From the NCBI GenBank assembly GCA_052380005.1, contig JBQTCJ010000018.1: a stretch of 64,000 bases of DNA. The stretch is one strand, 5' to 3'. Shown one piece after another: positions 39,258-50,048 of this stretch. Numbering within the stretch: the stretch's first letter is position 1; every line of letters begins with the position of its first letter. Both the position numbers and the translations under genes were made by a program. The stretch is from Salinarimonas sp052380005 (lineage in GTDB: Bacteria; Pseudomonadota; Alphaproteobacteria; Rhizobiales; Beijerinckiaceae). The notes beneath the pieces were generated by a model that searched no databases, was not told where the DNA came from, and saw only the letters and a list, made by a program, of their open reading frames with translations.

Positions 39258-40997
39258 ATGGAGCATCACGTCGGCATCCCCCACCTGCGCGAGGTGATCG
39301 TCTTCCTCGTCGCCGCGGGCGTGATGGTGCCGCTCTTCCACCGCATGCGCGTCTCGCCCGTGCTCGGCTACCTCGTGGTGGGCGGCGTCATCGGGCCGTT
39401 CGGGCTGGGGCTGCTCGCGGCGGATTTCCCCCTCCTGCACTGGGTCGTGATCGACGATCTGGCGGGGGTTCAGGCGCTCGCCGAGCTCGGCGTCATCTTC
39501 CTCCTCTTCGTCATCGGGCTCGAGCTCTCGCTCGAGCGCCTGTGGGCCATGCGCCGGCTCGTCTTCGGGCTGGGCTCCGCGCAGATCCTGATCACGGGGA
39601 CGATCATCGGCGTCATCGCATGGGAGTTCGGCAACTCGATCCCCGCCTCGATCGTGCTCGGCGCCTGCCTCGCGCTGTCCTCGACCGCGATCGTGATGCA
39701 GCTGCTGATGCAGCGGCGCCGGCTCGGCACGCCGCTCGGGCGCTCGTCCTTCTCGATCCTCTTGATGCAGGATCTCGCGGTGGTGCCGATCCTGTTCGTC
39801 GTGGGCGTGCTCGGCGCCCAGGTCGGGGGGGCTCGGATGGAGGGCAACCTCGGGGCCGACCTCGCGCTGGCGCTCGGCAAGGCGGCGCTGACGATCGGCG
39901 GGATCTACGCCGTCGGGCGTCTCGTGCTGCGCCCGGCCCTGCGCATCGCCGCGCAGACGAGAAGCCCCGAGATGTTCATGGCGGCGATCCTGCTCACCGT
40001 CATCGGCATCTCCGCCATCACGGGCGCCGCCGGCCTGTCGATGGCGCTCGGCGCTTTCCTGGCCGGGCTGCTGATCGCCGAGACCGAGTTCCGGCACGAG
40101 GTCGAGGTCGACATCGAGCCCTTCAAGGGGCTGATGCTGGGGCTGTTCTTCATGTCGGTGGGCATGGGGATCGACTGGCGCGTGATCGTGGAGGCGCCGT
40201 TCTGGATCCTCGCCTCCGTCGTCGGGCTCTTCGCCTTGAAGAGCGTCGTCACGGCCGGCCTGTGCGTCGCCTTCGGGCTCGGACGCGCCACCGCGATCGA
40301 GGCGGGCCTGCTGCTCGGCCAGGGCGGCGAGTTCGCCTTCATCGTGGTGGGGCTGGCCATGAGCCTCGGGCTGATCCCGCCCGACGTCGGGCAGTTCATG
40401 CTCATCGTCGCGGGCCTCACCATGCTGGTGACGCCCCTCGTCGCGCACGCCGCGGAGCGGCTCGCGGCACGCATGGCGGGCGCCGAGGGCGGCTCCGAGC
40501 ACGCGCTCGCGAGCATGGCCGAGGTCGAGGGACACGTCGTGCTCGCCGGCTTCGGCCGCGTCGGGCGGACCCTCGTCGAGACCCTGCAGGCCGAGGCGAT
40601 CCCCTTCGTCGCCATCGACGCCGATCCCAACGGCGTCGCCGCCGCGCGCAAGGAGGGACTGCCGGTCTATTTCGGCGACGCCTCGCGCCTCGACCTCCTC
40701 GGCCGCGCGCACATCGCCGAGGCGAGCGCCGTCGTGCTGACGATGGACGACCCGAAGGCGGCGGAGGCCATCGCCCGCGCGATCCGGGAGGCCTGGCCGA
40801 TGATCCCGATCTACGCCCGCGCCCGCGATCGCGCCCACGCGCACAGGCTGATCGAGGCCGGCGCGACCGTCGCGGTGCCGGAAGCCTTCGAGGCGAGCCT
40901 CCAGCTCGCCGGACGGGTGCTGGAGGGCTTCGGCATCGGCGAGGAAGTCGTGCGCCGGCGCCTCGACCAGCAGCGGGGGCTGGAGGAAATCACCTGA
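39258..40997 (+). CDS. CPA2-family K+/H+ antiporter with TrkA-N domain (KefB/KefC-like)
   Basis: This 579-residue inner-membrane protein has about 12 helices of a Na+/H+ exchanger fold (residues 1-400; CLALSSTAIVMQLLMQRR, AFLAGLLIAETEFRHEVE and LLLGQGGEFAFIV are family motifs) and a C-terminal RCK/TrkA-N domain with the nucleotide motif VVLAGFGRVGRTLVE (about 430). It exchanges potassium for protons and may be gated by glutathione adducts or nucleotides. The ATG at 39258 has AGGAG 11 bases upstream. A terminator hairpin follows. Confidence 0.92.
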   Translation: MEHHVGIPHLREVIVFLVAAGVMVPLFHRMRVSPVLGYLVVGGVIGPFGLGLLAADFPLLHWVVIDDLAGVQALAELGVIFLLFVIGLELSLERLWAMRRLVFGLGSAQILITGTIIGVIAWEFGNSIPASIVLGACLALSSTAIVMQLLMQRRRLGTPLGRSSFSILLMQDLAVVPILFVVGVLGAQVGGARMEGNLGADLALALGKAALTIGGIYAVGRLVLRPALRIAAQTRSPEMFMAAILLTVIGISAITGAAGLSMALGAFLAGLLIAETEFRHEVEVDIEPFKGLMLGLFFMSVGMGIDWRVIVEAPFWILASVVGLFALKSVVTAGLCVAFGLGRATAIEAGLLLGQGGEFAFIVVGLAMSLGLIPPDVGQFMLIVAGLTMLVTPLVAHAAERLAARMAGAEGGSEHALASMAEVEGHVVLAGFGRVGRTLVETLQAEAIPFVAIDADPNGVAAARKEGLPVYFGDASRLDLLGRAHIAEASAVVLTMDDPKAAEAIARAIREAWPMIPIYARARDRAHAHRLIEAGATVAVPEAFEASLQLAGRVLEGFGIGEEVVRRRLDQQRGLEEIT

Positions 40998-41003
40998 GGC
41001 GAC

Positions 41004-41046
41004 GCGGGACCCTCTCCCCTCTCCCTCGGGGAGAGGGGAGACCCGC
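41004..41046. terminator. Bidirectional terminator / repeat-like hairpin
   Basis: A 12-bp perfect stem CTCCCCTCTCCC (41014-41025) with its complement (41029-41040) surrounds a TCG loop and is framed by outer arms GCGGG (41004-41008) and CCCGC (41042-41046). It sits between the convergent antiporter and tex genes. CT-rich hairpins of this form recur between genes in many Rhizobiales, so it may belong to a repeat family. Only one copy was seen here. Confidence 0.7.
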
Positions 41047-41074
41047 GCGCCCTTCGTCGATGCGGACGCCCGCC

Positions 41075-43453
41075 TCACGTTCCGCGGCGGTCTCGGTCCT
41101 GGGCGCGGCGCAGCGCATCGGCGAGCGCGCCGCCGGCCGAGGCGGCACCCGAGCGTTCCCGGTCGGCGCGAGGCTTGCCGGCCTGCGGCGTGCGCGCCGG
41201 TTCGGGCCGGCCGCCGCCTGCGCCCTTCTGCACAGGGCGTCGCTCCTGCCCCGGCTCGTCGGAGAGCCGCATGGACAGGCCGATGCGCTTTCGCGGCACG
41301 TCGACCTCCATCACCTTGACCTTCACCACGTCGCCGGGCTTGGCCACGGCGCGCGGGTCCTTCACGAAGCTCGTCGACATGGCCGAGACGTGGACGAGCC
41401 CGTCCTGGTGGACGCCGACGTCGACGAAGGCGCCGAAGGCGGCGACGTTCGTGACGACGCCCTCCAGCACCATGCCGGGCCGCAGGTCGGAGATCTTCTC
41501 GACCCCCTCGGCGAAGGCCGCCGTCTTGAAGGCCGGGCGCGGGTCGCGGCCCGGCTTCTCCAGCTCGGCGATGATGTCGGAGACGGTCGGCACGCCGAAG
41601 GTCTCGTCGGTGAAGCGCCGCGGGTCGAGCGCGCGCAGCGTCTTCGCGTCGCCGATGATGCGCACGACGTCGGCCTTGGTGAACTCCAGGATGCGGCGCA
41701 CCACCGGATAGGCCTCGGGGTGCACGCCGGAGCGGTCGAGCGGGTCCGCGCCGTCCTGGATGCGCAGGAAGCCGGCGGCGAGCTGGAAGGTCTTGGGCCC
41801 GAGGCCGGGCACCTTCATCAGCTCCTTGCGGGTGCGGAACGGCCCCGCCTCGTCGCGGCGCGCGACGATCGCCTTGGCGACGCCCTCGCCGAGCCCGGAG
41901 ACCCGCGCGAGCAGCGGCGCGGAGGCGGTGTTCACCTCCACGCCGACCGCGTTCACGCAATCCTCGACGACGGCGTCGAGGGCGCGGGAGAGGGCGTGCT
42001 CCGCGAGATCGTGCTGGTACTGCCCGACGCCGATGGATTTCGGGTCGATCTTCACGAGCTCCGCCAGAGGATCCTGGAGACGGCGCGCGATCGAGACGGC
42101 GCCGCGCAGCGAGACGTCGAGGTCGGGTAGTTCCTTCGAGGCGAAGGCGGAGGCCGAATAGACCGAGGCGCCGGCTTCCGAGACCATCACTTTGACGACC
42201 TTTCGATCGGGCAGCCGCCCCATCAGCTCGCCGGCCAGCTTGTCGGTTTCCCGCGAGGCGGTGCCGTTGCCGATGGCGACGAGCTCGACGCCGTGGCGGC
42301 GCACCAGCCCTTCGAGCGTGGCGAGCGCCGCGTCCCAACGCCGCTGCGGCTCGTGCGGGTAGATCGTGTCGGTCGCGACGACCTTCCCTGTGGCGTCGAC
42401 CACCGCGACCTTGACGCCGGTGCGATAGCCGGGATCGAGGCCCATCGTCGCCCGCGCGCCGGCGGGCGCGGCGAGCAGGAGATCGCGCAGGTTCGCCGCG
42501 AAGACGCGAATGCTCTCCTCCTCCGCCTTCGCCCAGAGACGGGCGCGGGCGTCGAGCGCGACGGAGAGCGAGATCTTGGTGCGCCAGGCGAAGCCCGCCG
42601 CCTTCGCCAGCCAGGCGTCCCCCGGCCGGCCGCGGTCGGCGAGCCCGAAGCGGGCGCGGATCTTGGCGGGATAGGCGTCCTTGGCCGTGTCGGGGGCGTT
42701 CTCGGGGATCTCGGTGAGGGAGACGGAGAGCACCTCCTCCTTCTCCGCGCGGAAGATCGCCAGGATGCGGTGGGCCGGCAGGTCGGCGATCTTCCCGGAA
42801 TAGGCGAAGTAGTCCGAGAACTTGGCGCCCACCTGCTCCTTGCCCTCGCGCACGCTCGCGACGAGCCGCGCCTCGCGCCAGAAATCCTCGCGCAGCCGCC
42901 CGATCAGGTCCGCGTCCTCGGCGAAGCGCTCGACCAGGATGTGACGCGCCCCCTCGAGCGCGGCATCGACGTCCGCGACGCCCACGGCGGCGTCGACGAA
43001 GGCGCGGGCCTGGTCCTCGGGCGCGCGCTCGGGCGAGGCCACCAGCGCGTCCGCCAGCGGCCCGAGCCCGGCCTCGCGGGCGATCTGCGCCTTGGTCCGG
43101 CGCTTCACCTTGTAGGGGAGGTAGAGGTCTTCCAGCCGCGCCTTGGTGTCGGCGGCGGCGATGGCGGCGGCGAGCGCATCGGTGAGCTTGCCCTGCTCGG
43201 CGATCGCGGTGCGGATCGCGCCGCGACGCTCCTCCAGCTCGCGCAGGTAGCCGAGCCGCTCCTCGAGCGTGCGCAGCTGCGTGTCGTCGAGGCCCCCCGT
43301 CGCCTCCTTGCGGTAGCGCGCGACGAAGGGCACCGTCGCGCCCTCGTCGAGGAGCGCCACCGCGGCGGCGACCTGCGTGTCGGCGACGCCGAGCTCGGCG
43401 GCGATGCCGCGGATGATGGTGCGGGCGGTCTCGCCCCCGTCTTGCTTCGTCAT
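41075..43453 (-). CDS. tex: Tex family RNA-binding protein / transcription accessory factor
   Basis: This 792-residue protein has the Tex N-terminal region (VPFVARYRKEATGGLDDTQL, about residues 41-60), a YqgF/RNase H-like core (LDPGYRTGVKVAVVDATGK, about 345), a helix-hairpin-helix section (APLLARVSGLGEGVAKAI, about 530; VPGLGPKTFQLAAGFLRI) and an S1 RNA-binding domain (GMVLEGVVTNVAAFGAFVDV, about 660) with a basic tail. Tex/Spt6-like proteins act on transcribing RNA polymerase. The ATG at 43453 is used; the frame runs further upstream but only as composition bias. Confidence 0.95.
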   Translation of the reverse strand: MTKQDGGETARTIIRGIAAELGVADTQVAAAVALLDEGATVPFVARYRKEATGGLDDTQLRTLEERLGYLRELEERRGAIRTAIAEQGKLTDALAAAIAAADTKARLEDLYLPYKVKRRTKAQIAREAGLGPLADALVASPERAPEDQARAFVDAAVGVADVDAALEGARHILVERFAEDADLIGRLREDFWREARLVASVREGKEQVGAKFSDYFAYSGKIADLPAHRILAIFRAEKEEVLSVSLTEIPENAPDTAKDAYPAKIRARFGLADRGRPGDAWLAKAAGFAWRTKISLSVALDARARLWAKAEEESIRVFAANLRDLLLAAPAGARATMGLDPGYRTGVKVAVVDATGKVVATDTIYPHEPQRRWDAALATLEGLVRRHGVELVAIGNGTASRETDKLAGELMGRLPDRKVVKVMVSEAGASVYSASAFASKELPDLDVSLRGAVSIARRLQDPLAELVKIDPKSIGVGQYQHDLAEHALSRALDAVVEDCVNAVGVEVNTASAPLLARVSGLGEGVAKAIVARRDEAGPFRTRKELMKVPGLGPKTFQLAAGFLRIQDGADPLDRSGVHPEAYPVVRRILEFTKADVVRIIGDAKTLRALDPRRFTDETFGVPTVSDIIAELEKPGRDPRPAFKTAAFAEGVEKISDLRPGMVLEGVVTNVAAFGAFVDVGVHQDGLVHVSAMSTSFVKDPRAVAKPGDVVKVKVMEVDVPRKRIGLSMRLSDEPGQERRPVQKGAGGGRPEPARTPQAGKPRADRERSGAASAGGALADALRRAQDRDRRGT

Positions 43454-43550
43454 GTCGCCTTCACCGAATCGCGTGCTCGGAAAGGCGAAGGGTGTAGCGC
43501 GCCCGCGTCGGCCCGCAAACCGCGCGCCGGCGCGCCGCGGGCGGGCCGCG

Positions 43551-43622
43551 TCAGCGCCGGCGCCGGCGCAGGAAGCGGAACGCCTCGCGCAGGAGGATGG
43601 CGCGTCGGATGAAGCGGAACAT
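43551..43622 (-). CDS. Possible 23-residue basic amphipathic peptide
   Basis: A short frame with ATG at 43622 and the ribosome site GGGAGAG 6-12 bases upstream encodes MFRFIRRAILLREAFRFLRR plus three arginines. The pattern of aromatic/aliphatic and arginine residues gives a strongly amphipathic, membrane-seeking helix. It lies 97 bases upstream of tex on the same strand, in the 303-base gap between tex and the FlgC-like gene. The rest of that gap shows no other gene or clear motif. Chance cannot be excluded at this length. Confidence 0.4.
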   Translation of the reverse strand: MFRFIRRAILLREAFRFLRRRRR

Positions 43623-43756
43623 GGCTGTCTCTCCCGTCTCGTGTCGTCATGGGAGAGAACGCGGGTCGGCGTGCTCGGTTCGGCGGCGGCGCGATCCGCG
43701 GCATTCGCGCGATCGCGGCAACTGCGCGGAAAGGCGCGGCGGCATAGGATCGGGTC

Positions 43757-44155
43757 ATGATCTCCGCGCTCGCCATCTCCCGCACCGGCCTCGACGCCGC
43801 TTCGTTGCGCCTCGAGGCGAGTGCGTCCAACGTCGCGAACCTGCGCACGACCGGGGCTCTGCCCACGGAGCCGGGCGGGCGTTCGGGGGCCTACGCGCCG
43901 GTCGACGTGGTGCAGACCTCCACGGACGGGGCCGGCGTCTCCGCCCGCCTCGCCGAGCGCCGGCCGGCCTTCGTCCCGGCCTGGGAGCCCGGCTCGCCGG
44001 ACGCCGACGCGAGGGGCTTCGTCGCCGCGCCCAACGTCGACATCGTCGGCGAGGTGACGAACCAGATCATGGCCGTGGCCGCCTTCGAGGCCAACGCGGC
44101 CGCGATGCGCGCCGCGCGCGAATTGGCGCAGACGCTCTTCGACATCGAGGCCTGA
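43757..44155 (+). CDS. FlgC-like flagellar basal-body rod protein, orphan
   Basis: This 132-residue protein has the N-terminal rod motif SRTGLDAASLRLEASASNVANL (residues about 8-29, in two parts) and the C-terminal FlgC motif NVDIVGEVTNQIMAVAAFEANAAAMRAAREL, also in parts (about 94-124). Length is close to FlgC (about 135). The middle is short and Pro/Gly-rich and lacks most of the conserved FlgC core. It is far from the flagellar operon at 8698-12698 and has no flagellar neighbours. It may be a paralogue with its own role rather than the main proximal rod protein. Confidence 0.82.
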   Translation: MISALAISRTGLDAASLRLEASASNVANLRTTGALPTEPGGRSGAYAPVDVVQTSTDGAGVSARLAERRPAFVPAWEPGSPDADARGFVAAPNVDIVGEVTNQIMAVAAFEANAAAMRAARELAQTLFDIEA

Positions 44156-44287
44156 CGCGGGCGTCGAGCCGAGACTCGCGCGCGGGTGCGCGCTCCAAAG
44201 GCGCACGCAGGCGCATGGACCCGAGCCGCCGGCCCGGATATCCTGCCGGCAGGACGGACGACGAAGCGGTTCACGGGGGGCGTCGGC

Positions 44288-45373
44288 ATGAGTCTGGCGG
44301 GCGGCTGGCCGGGAGAGGCCGTGGCGCGAGCGCGGCGGCGCCTCGGCATGGCGTGGTGCGCGGGGGCGATCGCCGTCGCCTGCCTCGCGCCGTGGCTCGC
44401 CGCGCCGGCGGCCGCACAGAGCGCGCCTGGGACCCCGGCGTCCACGTCCGGAGAGGCCTGCCCCTACCTGGTGGACGGCGAGTGCGACGAGCCGGGCATC
44501 GGCACCGGCGCCTGCCCCGCCGGGAGCGACGCCTGGGACTGCCGGCGCGAGGGCCCGCTCGCGGCGAACGCCTGCTTCCATGCGCGCGACGGGCAGTGCG
44601 ACGAGCCGGGCACCGGCACGGGCCTGTGCCCGCCGGGCACGGACACGAAGGATTGCCGCGGGCGCCCGAGCCCGGCCTTCTCCGGACGGGACGACCGCGT
44701 GTTCGTCGACACCCTGCGCGCGCCCTGGAGCAGCATCGGACGGCTGGAAACCGAGACCGGCCATTGCTCCGGGGTGCTCGTGGCGCCGCGCATCGTGCTC
44801 ACCGCCGCGCACTGCTTCTTCGAGGAGGAGAACTCCAACGTGCGCGAGCGGGCGCTCGAGTTCATCGCCGGGCTCGACGGCCCCCGGGAGGTCGCGCGCA
44901 GCGCCGTCGTGCGGGAGATCCTGCCCGAGGGGTTCGACAACGCGCGCCACGCCGAGACGAGCGCCATCGACGGGCTGGACTGGGCGTTCGCCGTGCTGGC
45001 GGACCCGATCGGCGACCTCGCGGGCTTCATGCGCATCGACCCCGGCAGCGCCGAGGACCTGGAGCGCCGCTTCGACGCGGGCGTGCTCGCGGCGGTGAGC
45101 CAGGCCGGCTACAGCGCCGACAGCCAGACCAAGCTGACCGCGCACGAGGGCTGCGCGGTGCTCCGCCTGTTCGAGGACGGCACCTTCTTCCACGATTGCG
45201 ACGCCATCGACGGCGATTCCGGCTCACCGCTCTTCGTCCCGGACGGGGATGGCTTCCTCGTGCTCGGCATCATGTCGGCGAGCTATCCCGACGGGGACGG
45301 GCAGAACGAGATGGCGGTCAGCGCCCACCGCTTCTACGACGCCTGGCGCGACCTGCTCAAGGAGGTGCGCTGA
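44288..45373 (+). CDS. Exported trypsin-like serine protease with two Cys-rich modules
   Basis: This 361-residue protein has a signal peptide (about residues 20-45, ending APAAAQS). Two tandem modules follow, each with the pattern C-x7-C-D-E-P-G-x-G-T-G-x-C-P-x-G-x4-D-C (about 59-85 and 99-125). The protease domain has the full triad: His in LTAAHC (about 176), Asp in GLDWAFAVL (about 235) and Ser in DGDSGSPLF (about 315). It should act in the periplasm or outside the cell. The modules may hold calcium or be disulfide-linked recognition elements. The ATG at 44288 is preferred; upstream frame is unsupported. Confidence 0.87.
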   Translation: MSLAGGWPGEAVARARRRLGMAWCAGAIAVACLAPWLAAPAAAQSAPGTPASTSGEACPYLVDGECDEPGIGTGACPAGSDAWDCRREGPLAANACFHARDGQCDEPGTGTGLCPPGTDTKDCRGRPSPAFSGRDDRVFVDTLRAPWSSIGRLETETGHCSGVLVAPRIVLTAAHCFFEEENSNVRERALEFIAGLDGPREVARSAVVREILPEGFDNARHAETSAIDGLDWAFAVLADPIGDLAGFMRIDPGSAEDLERRFDAGVLAAVSQAGYSADSQTKLTAHEGCAVLRLFEDGTFFHDCDAIDGDSGSPLFVPDGDGFLVLGIMSASYPDGDGQNEMAVSAHRFYDAWRDLLKEVR

Positions 45374-45450
45374 CGCGCATCGGCCTCGCACGAAGCGGCC
45401 GCGCCCTCGCCGGGAGCCGCTCGCGAACGGACCCGCGGGCGGACCCTCTC

Positions 45451-45477
45451 TTGCATCCTCACGGCAATCCCTATATG
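45451..45477 (+). promoter_or_regulatory. Possible promoter of typA
   Basis: TTGCAT (45451-45456) and TATATG (45472-45477) match the hexamers seen upstream of rpsB (63487-63515), but the spacer is 15 bases instead of 17. It lies 102 bases before the typA start, in the 205-base gap after the protease gene. Confidence 0.35.
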
Positions 45478-45578
45478 GGCGGCAGACGTTCCCCGCCCCA
45501 TCGCGCATGTCATAACGCGGTCATGGCCCCGCCGGCATACCGGCGCGCCCGGAAGGCGGCTCCCATTCGGAAGAGACC

Positions 45579-47408
<1,830 letters not shown>

Positions 47409-47427
47409 GGTGAGGCGCGGCGCGGAT

Positions 47428-48450
47428 TCACGCGGTCGGTGCGGTCTGCGCGACGGCCGGCGGCTGCGCGGCTACGGGCGTGGCCGCGCTCGCGTCTGCA
47501 AGAGCCGGTTCCTCCCCACCCGGCAGGAACGCGTCGATCGCCGCCATCACCGGTGCGCGGATCGCGTCCACCTCGTTCAGCAGCTCGTGGCGGGCGCCGG
47601 GGACGACGATGGCGTTGCCGGTCTTCAGCCGCGCGGCGAAGCGCTCCACGGCCGGCGTCGAGACGAGGCGGTCGGCGCCCGCGGCCAGCACCAGGGTCGG
47701 GATGCGGATCTCGAGCGCCGCCCGCGGCTCCTGGAGCCTGCGCATCAGGGCGAAGGCGCCACGGGCCCAGGCGATCGTCGGATCGCCGATGGCGCCGTCC
47801 TTCAGCGCGGCGGCTGCGTCGGCGTTGCGGGCGTAGCGCAGGCGGTCCGACGTGAGCAGGTTGCCGGCGAATGGCTTGGTCGCCACCGACGTCTCGCCCC
47901 CGCCCGGCACGAACGAGCCGCCGAGCCCCATCAGCCAGAACAGGGTCGCTCCCGCGTGCGCCAGGCGCGGGCGGCGCACCTGCGCGAGCGCGATCATCGG
48001 GGCGAGCGCCACGATCCGCTCCGCCGGCAGCCGGCCGCGGCGGGCGAGATCGAGCGCGATCGCGGCCCCCATCGAATGGGCGAGCACCGCGTGCGGGCGC
48101 GGGCAGTCGCGCGCGAGCACCTGCGCGGCGATCGCCTCGACGTCGCGCGCGTAGAGGCCGAAGCGGCCGACGTGGCCCTTGCGCGGGTCCGCGAGCATCC
48201 GCTCCGAGCCGCCCTGGCCGCGCCAGTCGAAGGCGACGACGCAGAAGCCGCGCGCGAGCAGCTCCTCGATCGTCTCGAAGTACTTCTCGATGAACTCGGC
48301 GCGCCCCTGGAAGATCACGACGGTGCCGCGCGGGTGCGCGGCACGGGCGGGCCAGCGCGCGACGCGCAACGGTGCGCCGTCGCGCGCGACGATTCGCCCG
48401 ACGACGGCGCCGGGGGGCTCGGGATTGGCGGCGGTGGGCACGAGCTTCAT
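47428..48450 (-). CDS. Alpha/beta hydrolase (monoacylglycerol lipase/lysophospholipase-like)
   Basis: This 340-residue enzyme has the oxyanion region VVIFQGRAEFIEKYFETIEE, in parts (about 46-65), the nucleophile elbow AHSMGAAIAL (about 131), an Asp in LAAGADRLVS (about 252) and the His in PGARHELLNEVD (about 283). This is the Hydrolase_4 or PldB type that cleaves monoacylglycerols or lysolipids. No signal peptide is present, so it is cytoplasmic or membrane-associated. It converges on typA with 19 bases between the stops. Confidence 0.88.
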   Translation of the reverse strand: MKLVPTAANPEPPGAVVGRIVARDGAPLRVARWPARAAHPRGTVVIFQGRAEFIEKYFETIEELLARGFCVVAFDWRGQGGSERMLADPRKGHVGRFGLYARDVEAIAAQVLARDCPRPHAVLAHSMGAAIALDLARRGRLPAERIVALAPMIALAQVRRPRLAHAGATLFWLMGLGGSFVPGGGETSVATKPFAGNLLTSDRLRYARNADAAAALKDGAIGDPTIAWARGAFALMRRLQEPRAALEIRIPTLVLAAGADRLVSTPAVERFAARLKTGNAIVVPGARHELLNEVDAIRAPVMAAIDAFLPGGEEPALADASAATPVAAQPPAVAQTAPTA

Positions 48451-48494
48451 GGCGCGGCGACCCTACGCCATCCGGGCGCGCGAGGGGAGAGGCG

Positions 48495-50048
48495 TCACCC
48501 GGCGAGCAGCGGGAAGGTGACGCCGAGCGCCCAGGCGAAGGCGACCGCGTTCGCCACCCCCGCCACCGCCGGGTGGAGCGTCGCCTGCCAGGCCCAGCGG
48601 CTGAAGAGCCCGTAGACGAGGAGGAAGGCCGCGATCACGGGTACGATGATGACGAGGAAGAACAGCCGCTCGAAGTCCAGCGCCACCGCCAGCGCCAGCG
48701 AGAGCACGAAGGCGAGCTTCGCCGCCGGGTAGCCCAGGCGCGCCGCGCCGGCTCCGCGGGTCGCCCATTCGTCGGCGAGGAAGAAGGGCAGGGTTCCGGC
48801 GAGCATGATCGCGACGAGGGGGATGCGGTCGGCGCCCGGCAGGAAGCTCGTCACGTAGGTGTCGAGCGGCCAGACGATGGCGAGAAAGCCGAAGGCGACC
48901 GCGCCCGCGGCGGCGAGCGCCAGCCGTCCCCGGTCGGCGGGCGGCGCCGGCGCGCTCCAGCCGCGCCGCCGCGCGAGGACGAGGCAGGCGGCGGTGATCA
49001 GGCCGTAGGCGAGGAAGTGCGCCGCGAGATAGTCCGCGACCAGTACCGGCAGGAAGGACGTCGGCAGGAGGCGCAGCACGAGCGGTGTCGCGATCGCCGG
49101 CACGAGGAGGACGATCCACAGCCGCCGCCAGGGTAGCCCGGCGCCCGCGGGCTCGACCGACACCCGTGGCAGGAGGCGCGAGAGCGGCCGCGCCGCGAGC
49201 ACGGCGCCTGCGAGGAGAAGCAGGATCAGCGGGCCGCGCCGATCGACGAAGGGCGGCGTGTCGCGGGTGATCCCGAAGGTCGCGTCGAGCCAGGCGACGG
49301 TCTCCGCCAGCGTCTCGCGCGCATAGAGCACGCCGACGTGCTCGACCCCGTCGGCGAAGACGGCGCGCCGCGCCGTGCCGGACGCTGGATCGCCGTAGGT
49401 GACGCCCTCCTGCGCGGCGCTTCCTCGGGCCGCTCCGTCGGTCGCGAGGCCCACCGCGCGCAGCGCCTCCTCCCGCAGGCCGGCCTCGAGGCCGCCCACG
49501 ACGACGAGGAGGTTCTCCGGCGCGTCCGCCGTCACCGCCGGCGAGAACATCGAGACCGCCACCACGGCCTCCACCGCCGGCAGCTCGGCCGCCGCGCGCA
49601 CGACGATGTCGGAGGCCATGGAATGCCCGAGGAGGGCGAGGCGCCCGTCGCCGAGCGCCCGCGCCGCCTGCGCGACCGCGACCGTCTCGGCGACGAGCGT
49701 GCGCGTCGCGCCGTCCTCCTCGACGATCGAGCCGGCCAGCGGGAGCGGGTTGCGGCCGTGGCCGGCGAAGTCGAACGAGACGGCGACGTAGCCGTTGCGG
49801 GCGAGCGTCACCGCGAAAGCCTGCATGAGCTGGCGCGATCCGGCGAAGCCGTGGGCGATCACCACCGCCGGGCCGAGCGGCGCGTCCGCCGGACGGGTGA
49901 CGCTCGCCGGGATGTGGCCGATCGCAACGCGCTCCACGACGAGCGGCCGCGTCGCCGCCTCGAGCCGCCACAGCGCGATGCCGACCGCGAGCGCCGCGAG
50001 GAGCGCGAGCGCCCCGTCGACGAGAGTCCGTGTTCCTGCGCCCGCCAT
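48495..50048 (-). CDS. Membrane-bound alpha/beta hydrolase with C-terminal multi-helix domain
   Basis: This 517-residue protein starts with a membrane helix (about residues 8-28), followed by an alpha/beta hydrolase domain: VVIAHGFAGSRQLMQAFA (about 62), FDFAGHGRNPLP (about 92), nucleophile elbow LLGHSMASDIVVR (about 135), and His in FADGVEHVGVLY (about 240). From about residue 280 to the end there are some seven hydrophobic segments (GPLILLLLAGAVLAARPL; RRLWIVLLVPAIATPLVL; and others). The substrate is unknown; a lipid or membrane ester is plausible. It is divergent from the GGDEF/EAL gene. Confidence 0.8.
   Translation of the reverse strand: MAGAGTRTLVDGALALLAALAVGIALWRLEAATRPLVVERVAIGHIPASVTRPADAPLGPAVVIAHGFAGSRQLMQAFAVTLARNGYVAVSFDFAGHGRNPLPLAGSIVEEDGATRTLVAETVAVAQAARALGDGRLALLGHSMASDIVVRAAAELPAVEAVVAVSMFSPAVTADAPENLLVVVGGLEAGLREEALRAVGLATDGAARGSAAQEGVTYGDPASGTARRAVFADGVEHVGVLYARETLAETVAWLDATFGITRDTPPFVDRRGPLILLLLAGAVLAARPLSRLLPRVSVEPAGAGLPWRRLWIVLLVPAIATPLVLRLLPTSFLPVLVADYLAAHFLAYGLITAACLVLARRRGWSAPAPPADRGRLALAAAGAVAFGFLAIVWPLDTYVTSFLPGADRIPLVAIMLAGTLPFFLADEWATRGAGAARLGYPAAKLAFVLSLALAVALDFERLFFLVIIVPVIAAFLLVYGLFSRWAWQATLHPAVAGVANAVAFAWALGVTFPLLAG

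Noticed and set aside
43454..45193. A 580-residue upstream extension of the tex frame.
   Set aside because: It overlaps the protease and FlgC-like genes on the other strand and has Arg/Gly/Ala-biased sequence; Tex homologues start at the ATG at 43453.
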